Below, piece by piece: positions 11,411 to 22,572 of a stretch of DNA of 64,000 bases. The notes under the pieces are model-generated. The model was not told where the DNA came from. It did not search any database and saw only the letters and a program-made list of their open reading frames with translations. The position numbers were made by a program, and so were the translations under genes. Positions within the stretch are counted from its first letter, which is position 1; every line of letters starts with the position of its first letter. Source of the DNA: Gentiana macrophylla (taxonomy: Eukaryota > Streptophyta > Magnoliopsida > Gentianales > Gentianaceae); assembly GCA_026214975.1 (NCBI GenBank), contig CM047810.1, positions 39,876,806 to 39,940,805 on the forward strand, written 5' to 3'.

Positions 11411-12501
11411 ATGAGATCCTATATAGAAAATCTTTTTCGAAGCCGTTGCAACGATGAGTGCGACCCAAAGCGGTCCAAGGAATATTGATGGAACTTCATA
11501 AAGGAGTATGTGGGGGCCCTCCCTCTAGTCGCACACTGGCTCAGAAAGTTTTATTGCCAGGATGCTATTAGACGAAGCTCTCGAAAGACTCTCAAAGATA
11601 TGCTAAAAGCTGTGATAAGTGTCAGCGCTTCGCCGACATACCGTGGCTCCTTTTAGTTGAGCAAAGTTTTGTCGTCGCCGCCTGGCCTTTTGATATGTGG
11701 GAAATTGATTTCATCGGTCTGCTTAAGAAAGGGCGGTCTGGGTGCGAATACATCGCCGTCATAGTGGATTATTTTACAAAATAGATCGAGGCAAAGGCAT
11801 TGGTAAAAATTAAGACCCGATTCGGGGTCCTGCGAGCAATAGTATCAGACCATGGGCTACAGTTCATAGACGAGTTAACCAAATTTTGCAAAGAGCACAA
11901 CGTTAAGCATTGGCAATCTTCGGTATGCTCTCTGCAAGGAAATGGACAAGCGGAAAATGCCAACAAGCAAGTTTTGAAAGTGTTAAAGAAAAGTTTGGAT
12001 GACAAGGAAGGGAAATGAGTAGACCACTTACCAGCAGCCTTGTGGTAGCTCCGGACCTCACAAAAAACAACAATGAGAGAGACCCCGTTTGCTCTAACTT
12101 ATAGGTCCAAAGCTATGGCACCGCTGGAGGTGGCACTCCCCAGCATAGGAGTCTCTCACTTTAATAAGGCAAAAAATCCCGTAAACAGGCAACTCGAGCT
12201 CGACCTCACAGAGGAAAGGCGGTTGAATTCTTATGCCCAGCTGGTCAACTACAAGCAAGCCGCAAAGAGGCACCATGACAAGCGGATCCGGGACCATTCT
12301 TTCGCAGTGGGTGACTTTGTTCTCCGTAAGAGAGGAGCCACCGGACACAAGACCGATAAAGGAAAGTTAGCCGAAAACTGGGAAGGTCCGCTACAAGTGT
12401 CAAGGACAGTCAAAAAATTAGCCTACATCTTGAAAGTCGATGAGGGACGCGAGTACAGTCGACCATGGCACGCAGACAATTTGAAAAAATATTACATGTA
12501 A
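11411..12501 (+). pseudogene. Integrase pseudogene of Gypsy-1
   Basis: The HHCC-like zinc-binding part precedes SCDKCQRFADIP at about 11615. Core acidic residues are visible in DMWEIDFIGLL (about 11700), IVSDHGLQF (about 11840) and GNGQAENANKQVL (about 11940). The C-terminal domain includes FAVGDFVLRK, KLAENWEGPLQV and WHADNLKKYYM, ending with a stop at 12501. Stops near 11572, 11782 and 12018 break the frame. Confidence 0.85.
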
Positions 12502-15150
12502 AAGCAGAGCCCTCTTTTACCTCCTAGAATCATCTTCTGTAAAAGGCGTTGAAGGCTTTGAGCCACTTTCGTTCGAAATCATTACAATGAAATATCTATT
12601 TTGGGCATTCAAAGTGAGTTATGCAAACTGCTATACCCAGCCTCTTTGTTCCCGACAAGCTCGCAGGCCATGAGCCCAATGCTTGTCCCGAACTAGGGGG
12701 CCCGGACGAAAAATTTTCACGTAATAGATTTCTAGATTTCTAATTCGGTAACTTGTTTCGATCGATCCGCTACAAGGATTATCGGCCCCACTCAAAATAA
12801 GGGGCCGTGAGTCGAATTTTCAAACTTTATGTCAGAATATTCTTGGCGAAAACAACGTTCGAAGAAGAAACAATAAAGGGCGAACTTAAAATGCAATTTC
12901 ATTATTGATTAAAATGCAAGTTCATTACAGAATAATTGCAAATGCCAACAACAAAGGCATAATAAACCCTAGAAGGGACACATCACCATGGGTAAAGTAT
13001 TCATCCGAAGGGCAAACTGGCATCCCAGAGGTGGTAGTGCAATGGTTGGAGATCATCCAAGCGAACGGAATATGGAGGCTGGGATCCATAGATGTAGCGA
13101 AGTGGAAAACTTCGCAATGGATAATGATTCCCCAATTGACGCTCACTTGCATCGTAATGATAGCACGAAGAAGTATAGCCTCCTCGTTGGTGACCTTTTT
13201 CAAAAAATCAGTTGGGAGAGCTTGGGTATTGATGAATCGCTTCCACTAGCGATTCTCTTGGGATAGCCTAGAGACAACATACTGCCGGGGCAGTATCCCA
13301 CTCACTAGGAAATAACTGATGAAAGGCATCGGCCCGATGAGCTTGGTAGGACACCTCATTGTCAAGTTCCTAGGATGACTCATAAGGAGCGGCAGGATTG
13401 GATTCAAGGTCGAAGAAATAGTTGACGACTGTTGGGGTAAAGGCAACGGATACCTCCGGAGGGAAACCGAGGCGGTACCCTCGGCAATAGCACCCTCTGA
13501 CAACACCGAATAGAATTCGCGCACCAGGGTAAGATTATACCTACCCCTATGTGTTGCAACGAAATCACCCCAACCGGAAAATTTGATACGAAGCATAGAG
13601 CTTCCACCAACCTTGTGGAGATTCAAGCCCCTCTTCACTAGATGCAGTTGTCTATTGAAATAACCCTAGAAGTTGGCACGGATAGTGACAGAAGCTGTGC
13701 TAAAAAGGTGAAATACCAAGCCAGGGAAAGGAGAAAGAGCCTTGGCTTGATGAAGAAGACATAATTGTGACGTCTAAGAGGAGAGAAGCAAAGATTTGTT
13801 TTGCTGAAAAAATAAAATGATGGCAAGTGAGCCATAGGGATAGAGAGGTCCTTCATTTATGGGCAAAGGTAAAATGATACTACGATCAGAAAGAATGGGA
13901 TCGGACGGTCAGAATCCGAGCAGTTTCCACGTTCAAAATTCAAAATCCCCATTAAATACGGTCTAGTTAACGAAGCGTCGTCATGAAGGAACGGTCACCA
14001 AGGGGTCAAAGGTCATAAATCCTCAGAGGTTTCAAATTGTCGCTTTGAATCTACTTCTGACAGATCAGAAAAAGCTTCATACGACAGTTATGGTGGATAA
14101 GCAAGGATTACTCCTATCGACCTTGCCGCAACATGCCTCTGAGTTCGCTCAAATCAGAGGGCCACATAATGAAAATTTTAATCCAATCGCCAAGTTCTAC
14201 GACGCCGAATATGACCCTAGGAAAAACACTACTCTATATTCAATTACTCCCAACAAACACACATGTAAGAGATCACGATAGATTTACCCGGCCATCTTAT
14301 TCCCGACAAGCTCGCATGTCATAATCCATATGCTTGTCCGGAACAAGGGGGCCCGGAATCTAGATTCAGCCAAGATCCGACAAACTAAGCTACAGATCAA
14401 TTCTATGAATATCAATTTTCAGGGAGTCTAATATCTAGCGCGTTCAACCTCGCTCAAAACTAGGGGGCCACATGTGTATATATACAATGCGGATCCAGAC
14501 AGCGGACTCGAAAAAGATGAATATTTCAAGCAAAATTATAAGCTTAACTCAAGATGAACTAGGGACAAACGATTCCACAAGCATACATTCAAGAAGGCCA
14601 ATGCAACGACAAGCTACGAACAAAGCCAAAACGGCCATAAATCAAGTCAAGCGAGAAAAATAAAACTACAAGTTTATTACAAAGCAAGATTCGAAAACCG
14701 AAACCAAATCAGAACACAAGCACAAAATTTAGAAAATTATTACAAGAGTAAATTCCCCTGAAGCGGGTATAAAGCTAAATCTCATGAGTAAGGGGTGAGA
14801 GAGTAGCACCGGCCCCAGGCAAGTTCAATCATTGGTCAGGATCATCAGTACCACCTTGGGAGCCGCCCCTAATATCGGCGCCACACCCCCTTTGGTTACA
14901 CTAGTTTTGCCTTCAGCGGATACAAGCTCAGTAGTGTCCTGACTAAATTGATCCTCCCACGCCTTCATCATCGATCAAAGATTCTCCTCATTGATTTCAG
15001 GGACATCCCAGAATGGCTTACCCTTGTTAGCATAACTCTCTTTAAGAGCGGCTAGCTGTTCGTAAGAAAAGGGAAGCTCTGGATGGAAGACCCTCAACTC
15101 TTCATCATCTGGGTCGGTAGTCAGCCTATCCCGCAACATATTTAAATCAG
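12502..15150. other. 3' region of Gypsy-1: direct repeats, purine-rich tracts, antisense ORF
   Basis: This follows the pol stop and carries no plus-strand gene I can support. A block with TTCCCGACAAGCTCGCA, ATGCTTGTCC and AGGGGGCCCGGA occurs at about 12646-12715 and again at about 14299-14356. A third AACTAGGGGGCCACATG lies near 14460. These purine-rich tracts resemble the polypurine tract before the 3' LTR. The minus-strand ORF at 12925-13638 lies between the two copies. Confidence 0.6.
12925..13638 (-). pseudogene. Antisense ORF 1 of Gypsy-1 (putative plant transposon protein type)
   Basis: Read from 13638 on the minus strand, one frame runs about 237 codons with a single stop (TAG at 13248-13246). 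It starts KRGLNLHKVGG, carries RGRYNLTLVREFYSVLSEG, and after the stop continues KKVTNEEAILLRAIITMQVSVNWGIII. These segments resemble, in order, the uncharacterised 'putative plant transposon protein' family (Pfam PF20167-type) found near gypsy elements. Its function is unknown. Lying antisense between pol and the 3' LTR is a known arrangement for accessory ORFs of Tat elements. Confidence 0.55.
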
Positions 15151-15155
15151 GAGCC
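14740..15155 (-). pseudogene. Antisense ORF 2 of Gypsy-1, downstream half
   Basis: The minus strand reads APDLNMLRDRLTTDP, then FSYEQLAALKESYANKGKPFW, to a stop at 14977-14975. The frame continues across the LARD insertion: the other half (minus strand, 29883-29369) ends in LNAYCEEA and joins in frame once the element and one TSD copy are removed. The product is not recognised. By position it corresponds to accessory antisense ORFs of Tat elements. Confidence 0.55.
15151..15155. repeat. Target-site duplication GAGCC (left copy) of the LARD element
   Basis: GAGCC directly precedes the LTR end TGAAGG. The identical GAGCC follows the other LTR at 29369-29373. Confidence 0.95.
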
Positions 15156-15957
15156 TGAAGGATGCAGGTTCTTAGATCTAAGCGAGTTAGATCTACGCGC
15201 AGCGGATGGATCACGATTTATATATCAAAACACATAATTAAAGGACTTAAACTACTACAAGGGGGTTTAAGATCATGTTACCAATAACGGGAAGAGAAGC
15301 CTTGATCTTCCGATGTGTTCTCCAAACGGCGGTTGGTGGACACCCTTCTTGATACACGAACCTCCTTGATATGCAACACCAAGAAAAAACTCAAAGTTTT
15401 TCTTCATCCAAAAACCCTAGGCAAGAAAGAACAAATTTTCTCCCTTTATTTGTGGTGAATTTCGAAATTTGCCATGTAAATTCCCTTGGAATAACTCTCC
15501 TTTTATAGGAGAGTACATCCTTGGCCTCCAAGTATTAATTAATTAAATAAATAAATAATTAAACAAAATAAAAAGATATTTTCCTTAATGACTAATTGTG
15601 ACATGTATTGACCAATAAGAAATCAAATAACAAGTCATCCAACCAATCATATAACAAGAATATCTTTTATTTTCCACATCACAAAAAATTAATTCTTGTG
15701 ATAATTCAAGGAGAAATGGCGCCACCTAACTAGGGTTTTAGACCACATAAAATGTCTTTTATGTGTATTATGTTAATTAGCCCAACTAAATAATATCCAT
15801 GCATATCAATTAATCAGCCCAGCCAATTAATTATCACTGAGGCCCAAGTAACAAGATTATTAGTCCGAATTACAGAAGCCACAGCGGGGACCATGGACCT
15901 ATAACCAGTAGCTCCAATAATTAATTATTCATCAAATAGAATAAGTACATTAATTAT

Positions 15958-16203
15958 TGTGGAAATATTAAAGTATTTACTGACATTACTTCAAAGAGAT
16001 CATTGAAGTTCAAAGAGGTGCCCAAAGACCTCGTGGAGTTTGTACAGGATATTTTGTACACTTTATTTAATTATAAAAGACATATTAATTGTGATACATA
16101 TAAACAATTAATATGTCAAACTCTAGTTTACTTTATGTCATAGACATATTAATTGTGGTACATATAAACAATTAATATGTCAAACTCTAGTTTACTTTAT
16201 GTC
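15958..16203 (+). repeat. Truncated 5' LTR of the copia remnant
   Basis: About 246 bp match the start of the 3' LTR (19179-19602). The match stops after CTTTATGTC at 16203, where pol-like sequence begins directly. It holds the duplicated hairpin unit described separately. Confidence 0.9.
16079..16181 (+). repeat. Duplicated hairpin in the copia-remnant 5' LTR
   Basis: GACATATTAATTGT, an 11-base loop and ACAATTAATATGTC form a perfect 14-bp stem at 16079-16117. The 64-bp unit is repeated in tandem, giving a second hairpin at 16143-16181. The same pair occurs in the 3' LTR at 19298-19336 and 19362-19400. Confidence 0.9.
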
Positions 16204-19168
16204 TTGGACTGTTGTTTTTAATAAGAATCAGTGCACATTCCATGATCTTTCTTCTCAGGAAGTGATTGGGCAAGCTAAACCTCTTTCAGGATCAAGTTTG
16301 TGATCAACCTGCTGAAGAGATGTAAGATCAAGACAGACCGCCTCAAAGACTGCACTCAAAACCTAGACAATATCATGTTATGGCATTATAGACTAGGACA
16401 TCCAAGTTTTGGTTATTTAAAGTCTTTAATTCCTGAATTGTTTAAAGGATGTAATCTTAATGATCTTCAATGTGATATTTGTCAATTTGCTAAACTCACC
16501 AAATCTGTGTATGCTAAGTTACCTCACTTGCCCTCTTCCCTTTCACCCTAATTCACAAAGATGTATGGGGACCTCAAGAGTGAAAAGTATAACAGAAAAA
16601 GGTGGTTTGTAACCTTCATTGATGATCATACCGTAAACACTTGGTCGTTTCTTAATGAAAGACAAATCAAGTTGGACCTATCTTCCAAGAATTTTATCAC
16701 ATGGTCTCCACCCAATTTGATACTAAGATCAAGATATTAAAGACCGATAATACTGGAATACTATGAGTCTAACCTCGGTAACTTCTTGACTAACAGAGGA
16801 ATTGTTCATATCGGAGTTGTGTGGAAACACCTCAACGAGAATGGGGTTCTTTGAAAGAAAGAAATGACATCTGCTTGAAATGGCCGATCAATCATGTTCA
16901 CTACACATGTTCCTAAATACATGTGGGGTGAAGCTATATTGATCGCAACATATTTAATCAACAGACTTCCCAGTAGAGTGTTAGGTTTCAAAACTCCTCT
17001 CCAAACCTGCCGACCACACACACACTCTGCTCTCATCTTATTACCCAATTGCCTCCAAAGATCTTTGGTTGTCTTGTGTTTGTTTATATCCATGCTCAAC
17101 ACAGAAGTAAACTTGATCCTAAAGCTCATAAGTGCATTTTCCTTGGATATATACAGACAGAAAGGTTACAAGTGTTACTCTCTGCAATGAAAAGAAATTT
17201 TACAATTCTATGGATGTGAAATTCTTTGAAAGGACTCCATATTACAACAAACCCTCTTGAGCCAGTCCACCGATGGAAACTCGATTGAGATTGAACTAAG
17301 TCCGTTCCTCGGCAAACCATTTACCCTCAAGCAGTCCTAACCTCAAGCAGACTCATAGCCTTCAAAGATCCTCTGCGGATACTCACATTCTCGACTCTCG
17401 GCAGATCTGTTGACCCGCAGTCTGCCGACCCGAGCTCTCTTGAACTAACCTTAGCAACCCATCAACCAGCAGTCTGCTGGACCTCGGCTTATTGACTCTC
17501 GGCAGCTCATCAAGTGGATGAGCACTCTATTGCTCTAAGGAAAGGGAAAGATCATGCACCGATCATTCTATTCATACTTATTTATCTTATGATCGCTTGT
17601 CTCTGTCTTTGCCATGTTTACACAGACTGGACTCTCACTCTATCCCTAGAAATATTCGGAGGCCCTTCAAAATGATAAGTGGAAAGCTGCTTTGTTAAAA
17701 CAGAGATGATCGCTCTCCGGATAATCATACTTGGGACCTCACAACTCTTCCCAAAGGCAAGAAAACAGTTAGCTGCAGATGGTTATTCACTATCAAATAC
17801 AATGCGATGGTAAAATTGACAAGTATAAAGGCCAGATTGGTAGCAAGGGGATTCACTCAAACTTATGGCATTGACTATAAGGAAACTTTTGCACCAAAGA
17901 GCAAAGCTCAACACCGTCGTCAGTCTTGATTTCCTAGCTTCCAACTTGACTGGCCTCTTCACCAATTGGACATAAAAAATGCCTTTCTAAATGGGGACCT
18001 CACTGAGGAGGTTTATATGACTGCACCCCCTGGTTTTATCAATCCTCATACTCAAGGCAAGGTGTGCAAACGAGGAAATCTCTATATGGCTGAAGCAATC
18101 ACCAAGGGCATGGTTTGGAAAACTCACTACCGTGGTTAAAGTCTGCTGGATATCATCAATGCAACTCGATCACACCATGTTTGTCAAGACAACCAACCGA
18201 GGAGAGGTCCATTCTAATTGTATATGTGGATGATATCATCCTTCTTCGAGATGACTCTCTGAGATCCGTAACTTGAAGACTCTACCGGCAAAGGTGTGTT
18301 CCAAGTTAAAGATCCGGCTACCTCAAATACTTTCTTGGTATGGAAGTAGCTAGAAACACCAATGGCATTTCAGTCTCCCAAAGGAAGTATGTCCTGGACC
18401 TACTGAAGGAAACTGGCATGCTAGGATGCAAACCTGCTGTATCCCCAGTAGACCCCAGTAACACCCTACTGCATGGTGACATTGCTGTCAGAAAAGAACA
18501 ATATCAAAGGCTTGTAGGTAATCTCATCTACCTTTCTCACACAAGGCCTGATATTGCATATGGGGTTAGTCAGTCGGTCGGTTCATGCACCGCCTCTTGA
18601 ACAACATTGGGATCTTTGTGAATAGGATAATGAGATATTTAAAGTCCACTCCTGGCCAAGGCCTCAGACTTCACCAAGTCTACTGATAGATCAATCAAGG
18701 TCTACACCGATGCCGATTGGGCCGGATGTCACATTGATGACGATCTACCACAGGCTATTGCTCATATGTATGGGGAACTCAGGTTACTTGGAGAAGCAAG
18801 AAACAACCTCTCATGTCAAGAAGCAAGATCTTGAAAGTTGAACTCAGGGCACTTGTACTTGGCATTTGTGAAGCTCTATGGCTTAAAAGTGCTGGCGAAC
18901 TTCAAAGAACCTCTCAAAGAACCTATCACACTCTGCTTTGTGATAATAATTCACCTTATGCATGGTGAAGATCCCGTCCATCATGATAAAACCAAGCATG
19001 TGGACATTGACATTACTTTCGAAGGAAAAGATTGATGCCAAGATTATTCAACTCCAAATATGTTCCTCAAAGAGATCGAATCGCGATATTCTTACCAAGG
19101 CTATTCCACCTCTTATGTTCAAAGAGACTTAGTAGCAAACTTGGTTGCATCAACATATACAAACCTAG
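16204..19168 (+). pseudogene. Copia pol remnant: pre-integrase, integrase, RT, RNase H
   Basis: The pre-integrase zinc motif is clear at 16360-16530 (LWHYRLGHPSFGYLK, then CDICQFAK). Integrase pieces follow, including YMWGEAILIATYLINRLPS at 16917. RT blocks include KARLVARGFTQTYGIDYKETF at about 17832, [18 protein letters not shown] at about 17967 and the catalytic Y-V-D-D at about 18222. RNase H-side sequence appears from about 18500 (QRLVGNLIYLSHTRPDIAY). It ends near YKPSLRGW before the polypurine tract. Many frameshifts and stops are present, and upstream gag and protease are deleted. Confidence 0.88.
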
Positions 19169-19178
19169 TTTGAGGGGG
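19169..19178 (+). other. Polypurine tract of the copia remnant
   Basis: GTTTGAGGGGG lies directly before the 3' LTR start (TGGAAATATT). It would prime plus-strand synthesis. Confidence 0.85.
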
Positions 19179-19602
19179 TGGAAATATTAAAGTATTTACT
19201 GACATTACTTCAAAGAGATCGATGAAGTTCAAAGAGGTGCCCAATGACCTCGTGGAGTTCGTACAGGATATTTTGTACACTTTATTTAATTATAAAAGAC
19301 ATATTAATTGTGATACATATAAACAATTAATATGTCAAACTCTAGTTTACTTTATGTCATAGACATATTAATTGTGGTATATATAAACAATTAATATGTC
19401 AAACTCTAGTTTACTTTATGTCATAGACATAGCTTTTACTTTTACTTTTGCATGCTTGCCGCCCACATCTACATACTCAAGTGGCCGCCCAAGCTAGCTT
19501 GCTAATCTCTTTCAATTGTATCTATTTATACACCTCTCATATCAATGAATAAACTAAGTTGAAGTTTACTCTTGTGTTTATCACATTCTCAAACTCTCTT
19601 CA
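19179..19602 (+). repeat. 3' LTR of the copia remnant
   Basis: The 424-bp LTR runs from TGGAAATATT to CTCTTCA. Its first part matches 15960-16203. It carries both hairpin copies and a TATTTATA-type box at about 19523. ATTAT follows as the TSD. Confidence 0.9.
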
Positions 19603-20516
19603 ATTATTAATTCCGGGATTACGCCACCATAAACCCGAAACTGAACTCTACCGATTATAGATGTATACTTATACTCAACCCATAGAGTGAATAAGCGTCC
19701 ATTGATATAATCACTACATACGGATTAACCCTCCATAGACTGTCCATTCTCAGTGGGAAGTCTCCGTGAACCCGACTCAGAATATCTTATCCTTATTTAC
19801 CATTAAACCCCTGATGATCAATTAGCACACATATCTGACTAGTAGCTAATTAGTCAAATGTGAACTCCGGGATCGATCACTTTCTTAGGGCTAACAAATA
19901 AGGGATCGTCTCTTCTTCCCAGAAAGAATGGATTCCATGTCTGTGAAAATCGAACTACTCACTCATCCGGAGATAGTGCCAATGAGAAGTGGCTTGGAAC
20001 ACATATTAAAGTGAACCGTAACTAACACATCAAACACTACCCCGGGACAAGCGAAAGATCCTGTGATCACCTCAGATTAAGGTTGATCCATATATGATCA
20101 TCTAATGATTTAATAAGATTCCTCGATTACGGAATTATACCAAGAAATACAGATTAAATCGGTCCATCCTATATGAATGCCATCATATATAAATGCCCCA
20201 CGTAGTACCCTCTACCGACAAATCCGGATAAGACTATCACACCCTAAGGTGTTCTAGGCGCATTATTGGTGTTTTAATCAAGAGACCCTAAACTCTGATT
20301 AAGTTCACCACGGACTAACAGTTTAAGTATATCACCACTAACTCAATCCTCACGTGTAATCCATACACTGAGTTAAGTGGTTACATACAGATATACTTAG
20401 GGTTTGCAGCAGTGTATTACTTTACAAGCACAAAGCAAGTAATAAGGTGAGATAAATTCTGTCATCCATTATCAAAAACAATTACACAAATTGTCTTTCG
20501 GGCACTACACCTAACA

Positions 20517-20528
20517 ATCTCCCACTTG
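20517..20528 (-). other. Polypurine tract of the LARD element
   Basis: On the minus strand the sequence reads AAGTGGGAGAT immediately before the LTR start TGTTAGG. This is the usual position and composition for plus-strand priming. Confidence 0.9.
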
Positions 20529-22572
20529 CACGAAATGACAAGTAACGATTGTTTTTAGAGCACACCATTTCTCATCTTATTCACAACACTCTCCCACTTG
20601 CTCTAAAAGCAGATGAGACATATCCATCAATGCCGTACCCTCCAAGCACTCGACTTGGTACACTGATTAGTTAGGTTGTCGACTCGAGACGATCTTTAGG
20701 ATTGAAACGTTGTCGGTCCTTCCAATCAGGCGGTACTCTCTTTCAATATGCTTTTGACTTCTAGTGACTGAGAAAATCCTTCTAAGCTATCTCTTCACTG
20801 TTTTCACAATGAAGTGATATCGGATCACTAGACCTGGAATTACTCCCAGATCAGAAAGGAAATTCCTAAGCCATATCGCCACTCTAGCTGCTCCGAAAGC
20901 TGCTACGTATCCGATTAACTAAAATCGAATTGGCGGTTCTGGATTTCTCCAGACTATAGCTTCATCACAATGAGTAAACACTGAGCCCGAGATCGTCCCA
21001 ACGATCATCCTTAATCTGACTATAAGTTAGAATCAGTGTAGTCAACCATATTCAAGTTTGCACCCGAATATTCAAGCACATGATTCCTCGTTCTTCAAAG
21101 ATACTTGAGGACGTACTAAACCGCTATTTTATGCTCGAATCCGAGATTCGACTACTATTGACTTGTGACAACCTGACTTGCCGTTATCCAAGAGAGACTC
21201 TATCCCATTTTCTCTTTTATCCGGAGATTTAGAGAATCATTCCTGAGAGGTAAGGTAGGACTACTCTCGTTGAATGCTGCAACCGTATATGCATAATCAT
21301 CTTATTCAATAAGATAGGTGGGATAGCCAATGACTCATTCTCGTGAATTCGAACGAATCAAATTCTTAGAATATAGTCCAATTCTCTCATCCAGAGAATC
21401 TTGGCGTGTCAGTTTCCGACTTCAGATAGCACACCCATGTTGTTTCCAACCGTTTTAGTGTTATCATTTATGAACACTAATGCTACTACTTTACCAATAT
21501 TGATATCCAGTCTACGAAAAAACTTATCAATATTTTGGTCAAGTCCACATATTTTAAAACATGTGACTTTTAAATGACCGAGAGGTTCTCTTAAATCTAC
21601 AAAGGATATAAGCCATGGCAGGCTTCCTACCAATGGTTCTTTACGAATAAATTAAGATATCGTTAGTCTCGCAAAAAAAAGGTATTAGGGAATCACCCCT
21701 ATCTTCTTACGCTTTGTAACAAATCCGTTATTCATTCTCGATAAAACCCTTACATTTCGAATGAATTCGATTCCGTTGTTCGGCAAGAAAGTCTCGAGGA
21801 ATCACCCTATTTTTCGCTTTCTACGAAATCTAGCAAGGCCGAGTGGTGAGAGAATTCAAGGTGCAGGTTAACTCTCTACTTGTCGTGAATCACCCCTATA
21901 CCACTCAACTTTGCTACCGAAAGTTTAAACTTTCCTATTCATTCGACTCTTTTCTATGTAGATCCAATTGCTCTCACTGGGCCTGAGACACTCAGGTGGT
22001 TCTACAATAGACTGAACAAAACTGGAGTACAAAAACTCCATTTACAGAGTTAAGGCTGTCAAACCAACCTCTATGATCAGAATCCTATACACCCCACTAA
22101 GAGCCATAGGTTATCAATCACCCCAATGAGACCGTAAAGTCCACAAAACCACAATGGGTCGATGGTTAAACCATACTCCCAACTGCGTGGTGGATTGACA
22201 TACTTTGATCTAGTAGTATTTATCGATGTAATCACCAACAACCGATGTTGGGCGTGGTCCGATTAAATCGAGATAGTAACTACCTTTGGGTAACCGTACT
22301 CCAGGTTTAAGGTTGTTACTTATAGATTCTATCGAAAGCTTGTGATGCTTCAAACGTCACTTTCGATCTCAAGAATCTTATAATCAACCTTCACTGTCTC
22401 ATTAAGATATTTCACGAATATCACAATCTGAACGTATCGCAAAAAATCTCGATCCTACCTTCAAGCATTAAATGCTAAATGCCTACATTTATGGAAGTGG
22501 TGTGAACCGAATTCACTCATTATCCATAAATTCACTGGCATCTTCTAGGTAGACTTCTCGGTTTACATAATA
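20529..22572 (-). other. LARD interior, 3' half: no gene
   Basis: No protein family signature was found in six frames. A short word, (G)AATCACCCCTAT or close variants, recurs near 21691, 21800, 21888 and 22116, and again near 24501. It is GGGGTGATT on the element strand. The rest is moderately AT-rich unique-looking sequence. It may be decayed coding sequence or a structural spacer. Confidence 0.6.

Larger units (their letters stand above)
15958..19602 (+). mobile_element. Internally deleted copia element inserted in the LARD LTR
   Basis: The insert begins TGTGGAAATATT and ends CTCTTCA, flanked by ATTAT at 15953-15957 and 19603-19607. Removing it restores the LTR sequence seen intact at about 28440-28470. 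It has a truncated 5' LTR, the second half of pol, a polypurine tract and a full 3' LTR. Leader, gag and protease are missing. Its left end is two bases longer than the start of the 3' LTR, so the exact terminus is uncertain by 2 bp. Confidence 0.93.
15156..20516 (-). repeat. 3' LTR of the LARD element, split by a copia remnant
   Basis: Segments 15156-15957 and 19608-20516 together align with 27651-29368 almost base for base, with small indels. The gap is the copia remnant plus one TSD copy. The minus-strand start TGTTAGGTGTAG is at 20516. Confidence 0.93.

Noticed and set aside
13404..13610. Second minus-strand frame within antisense ORF 1
   Set aside because: It overlaps the longer frame that matches the plant transposon protein pattern and has no motif of its own.
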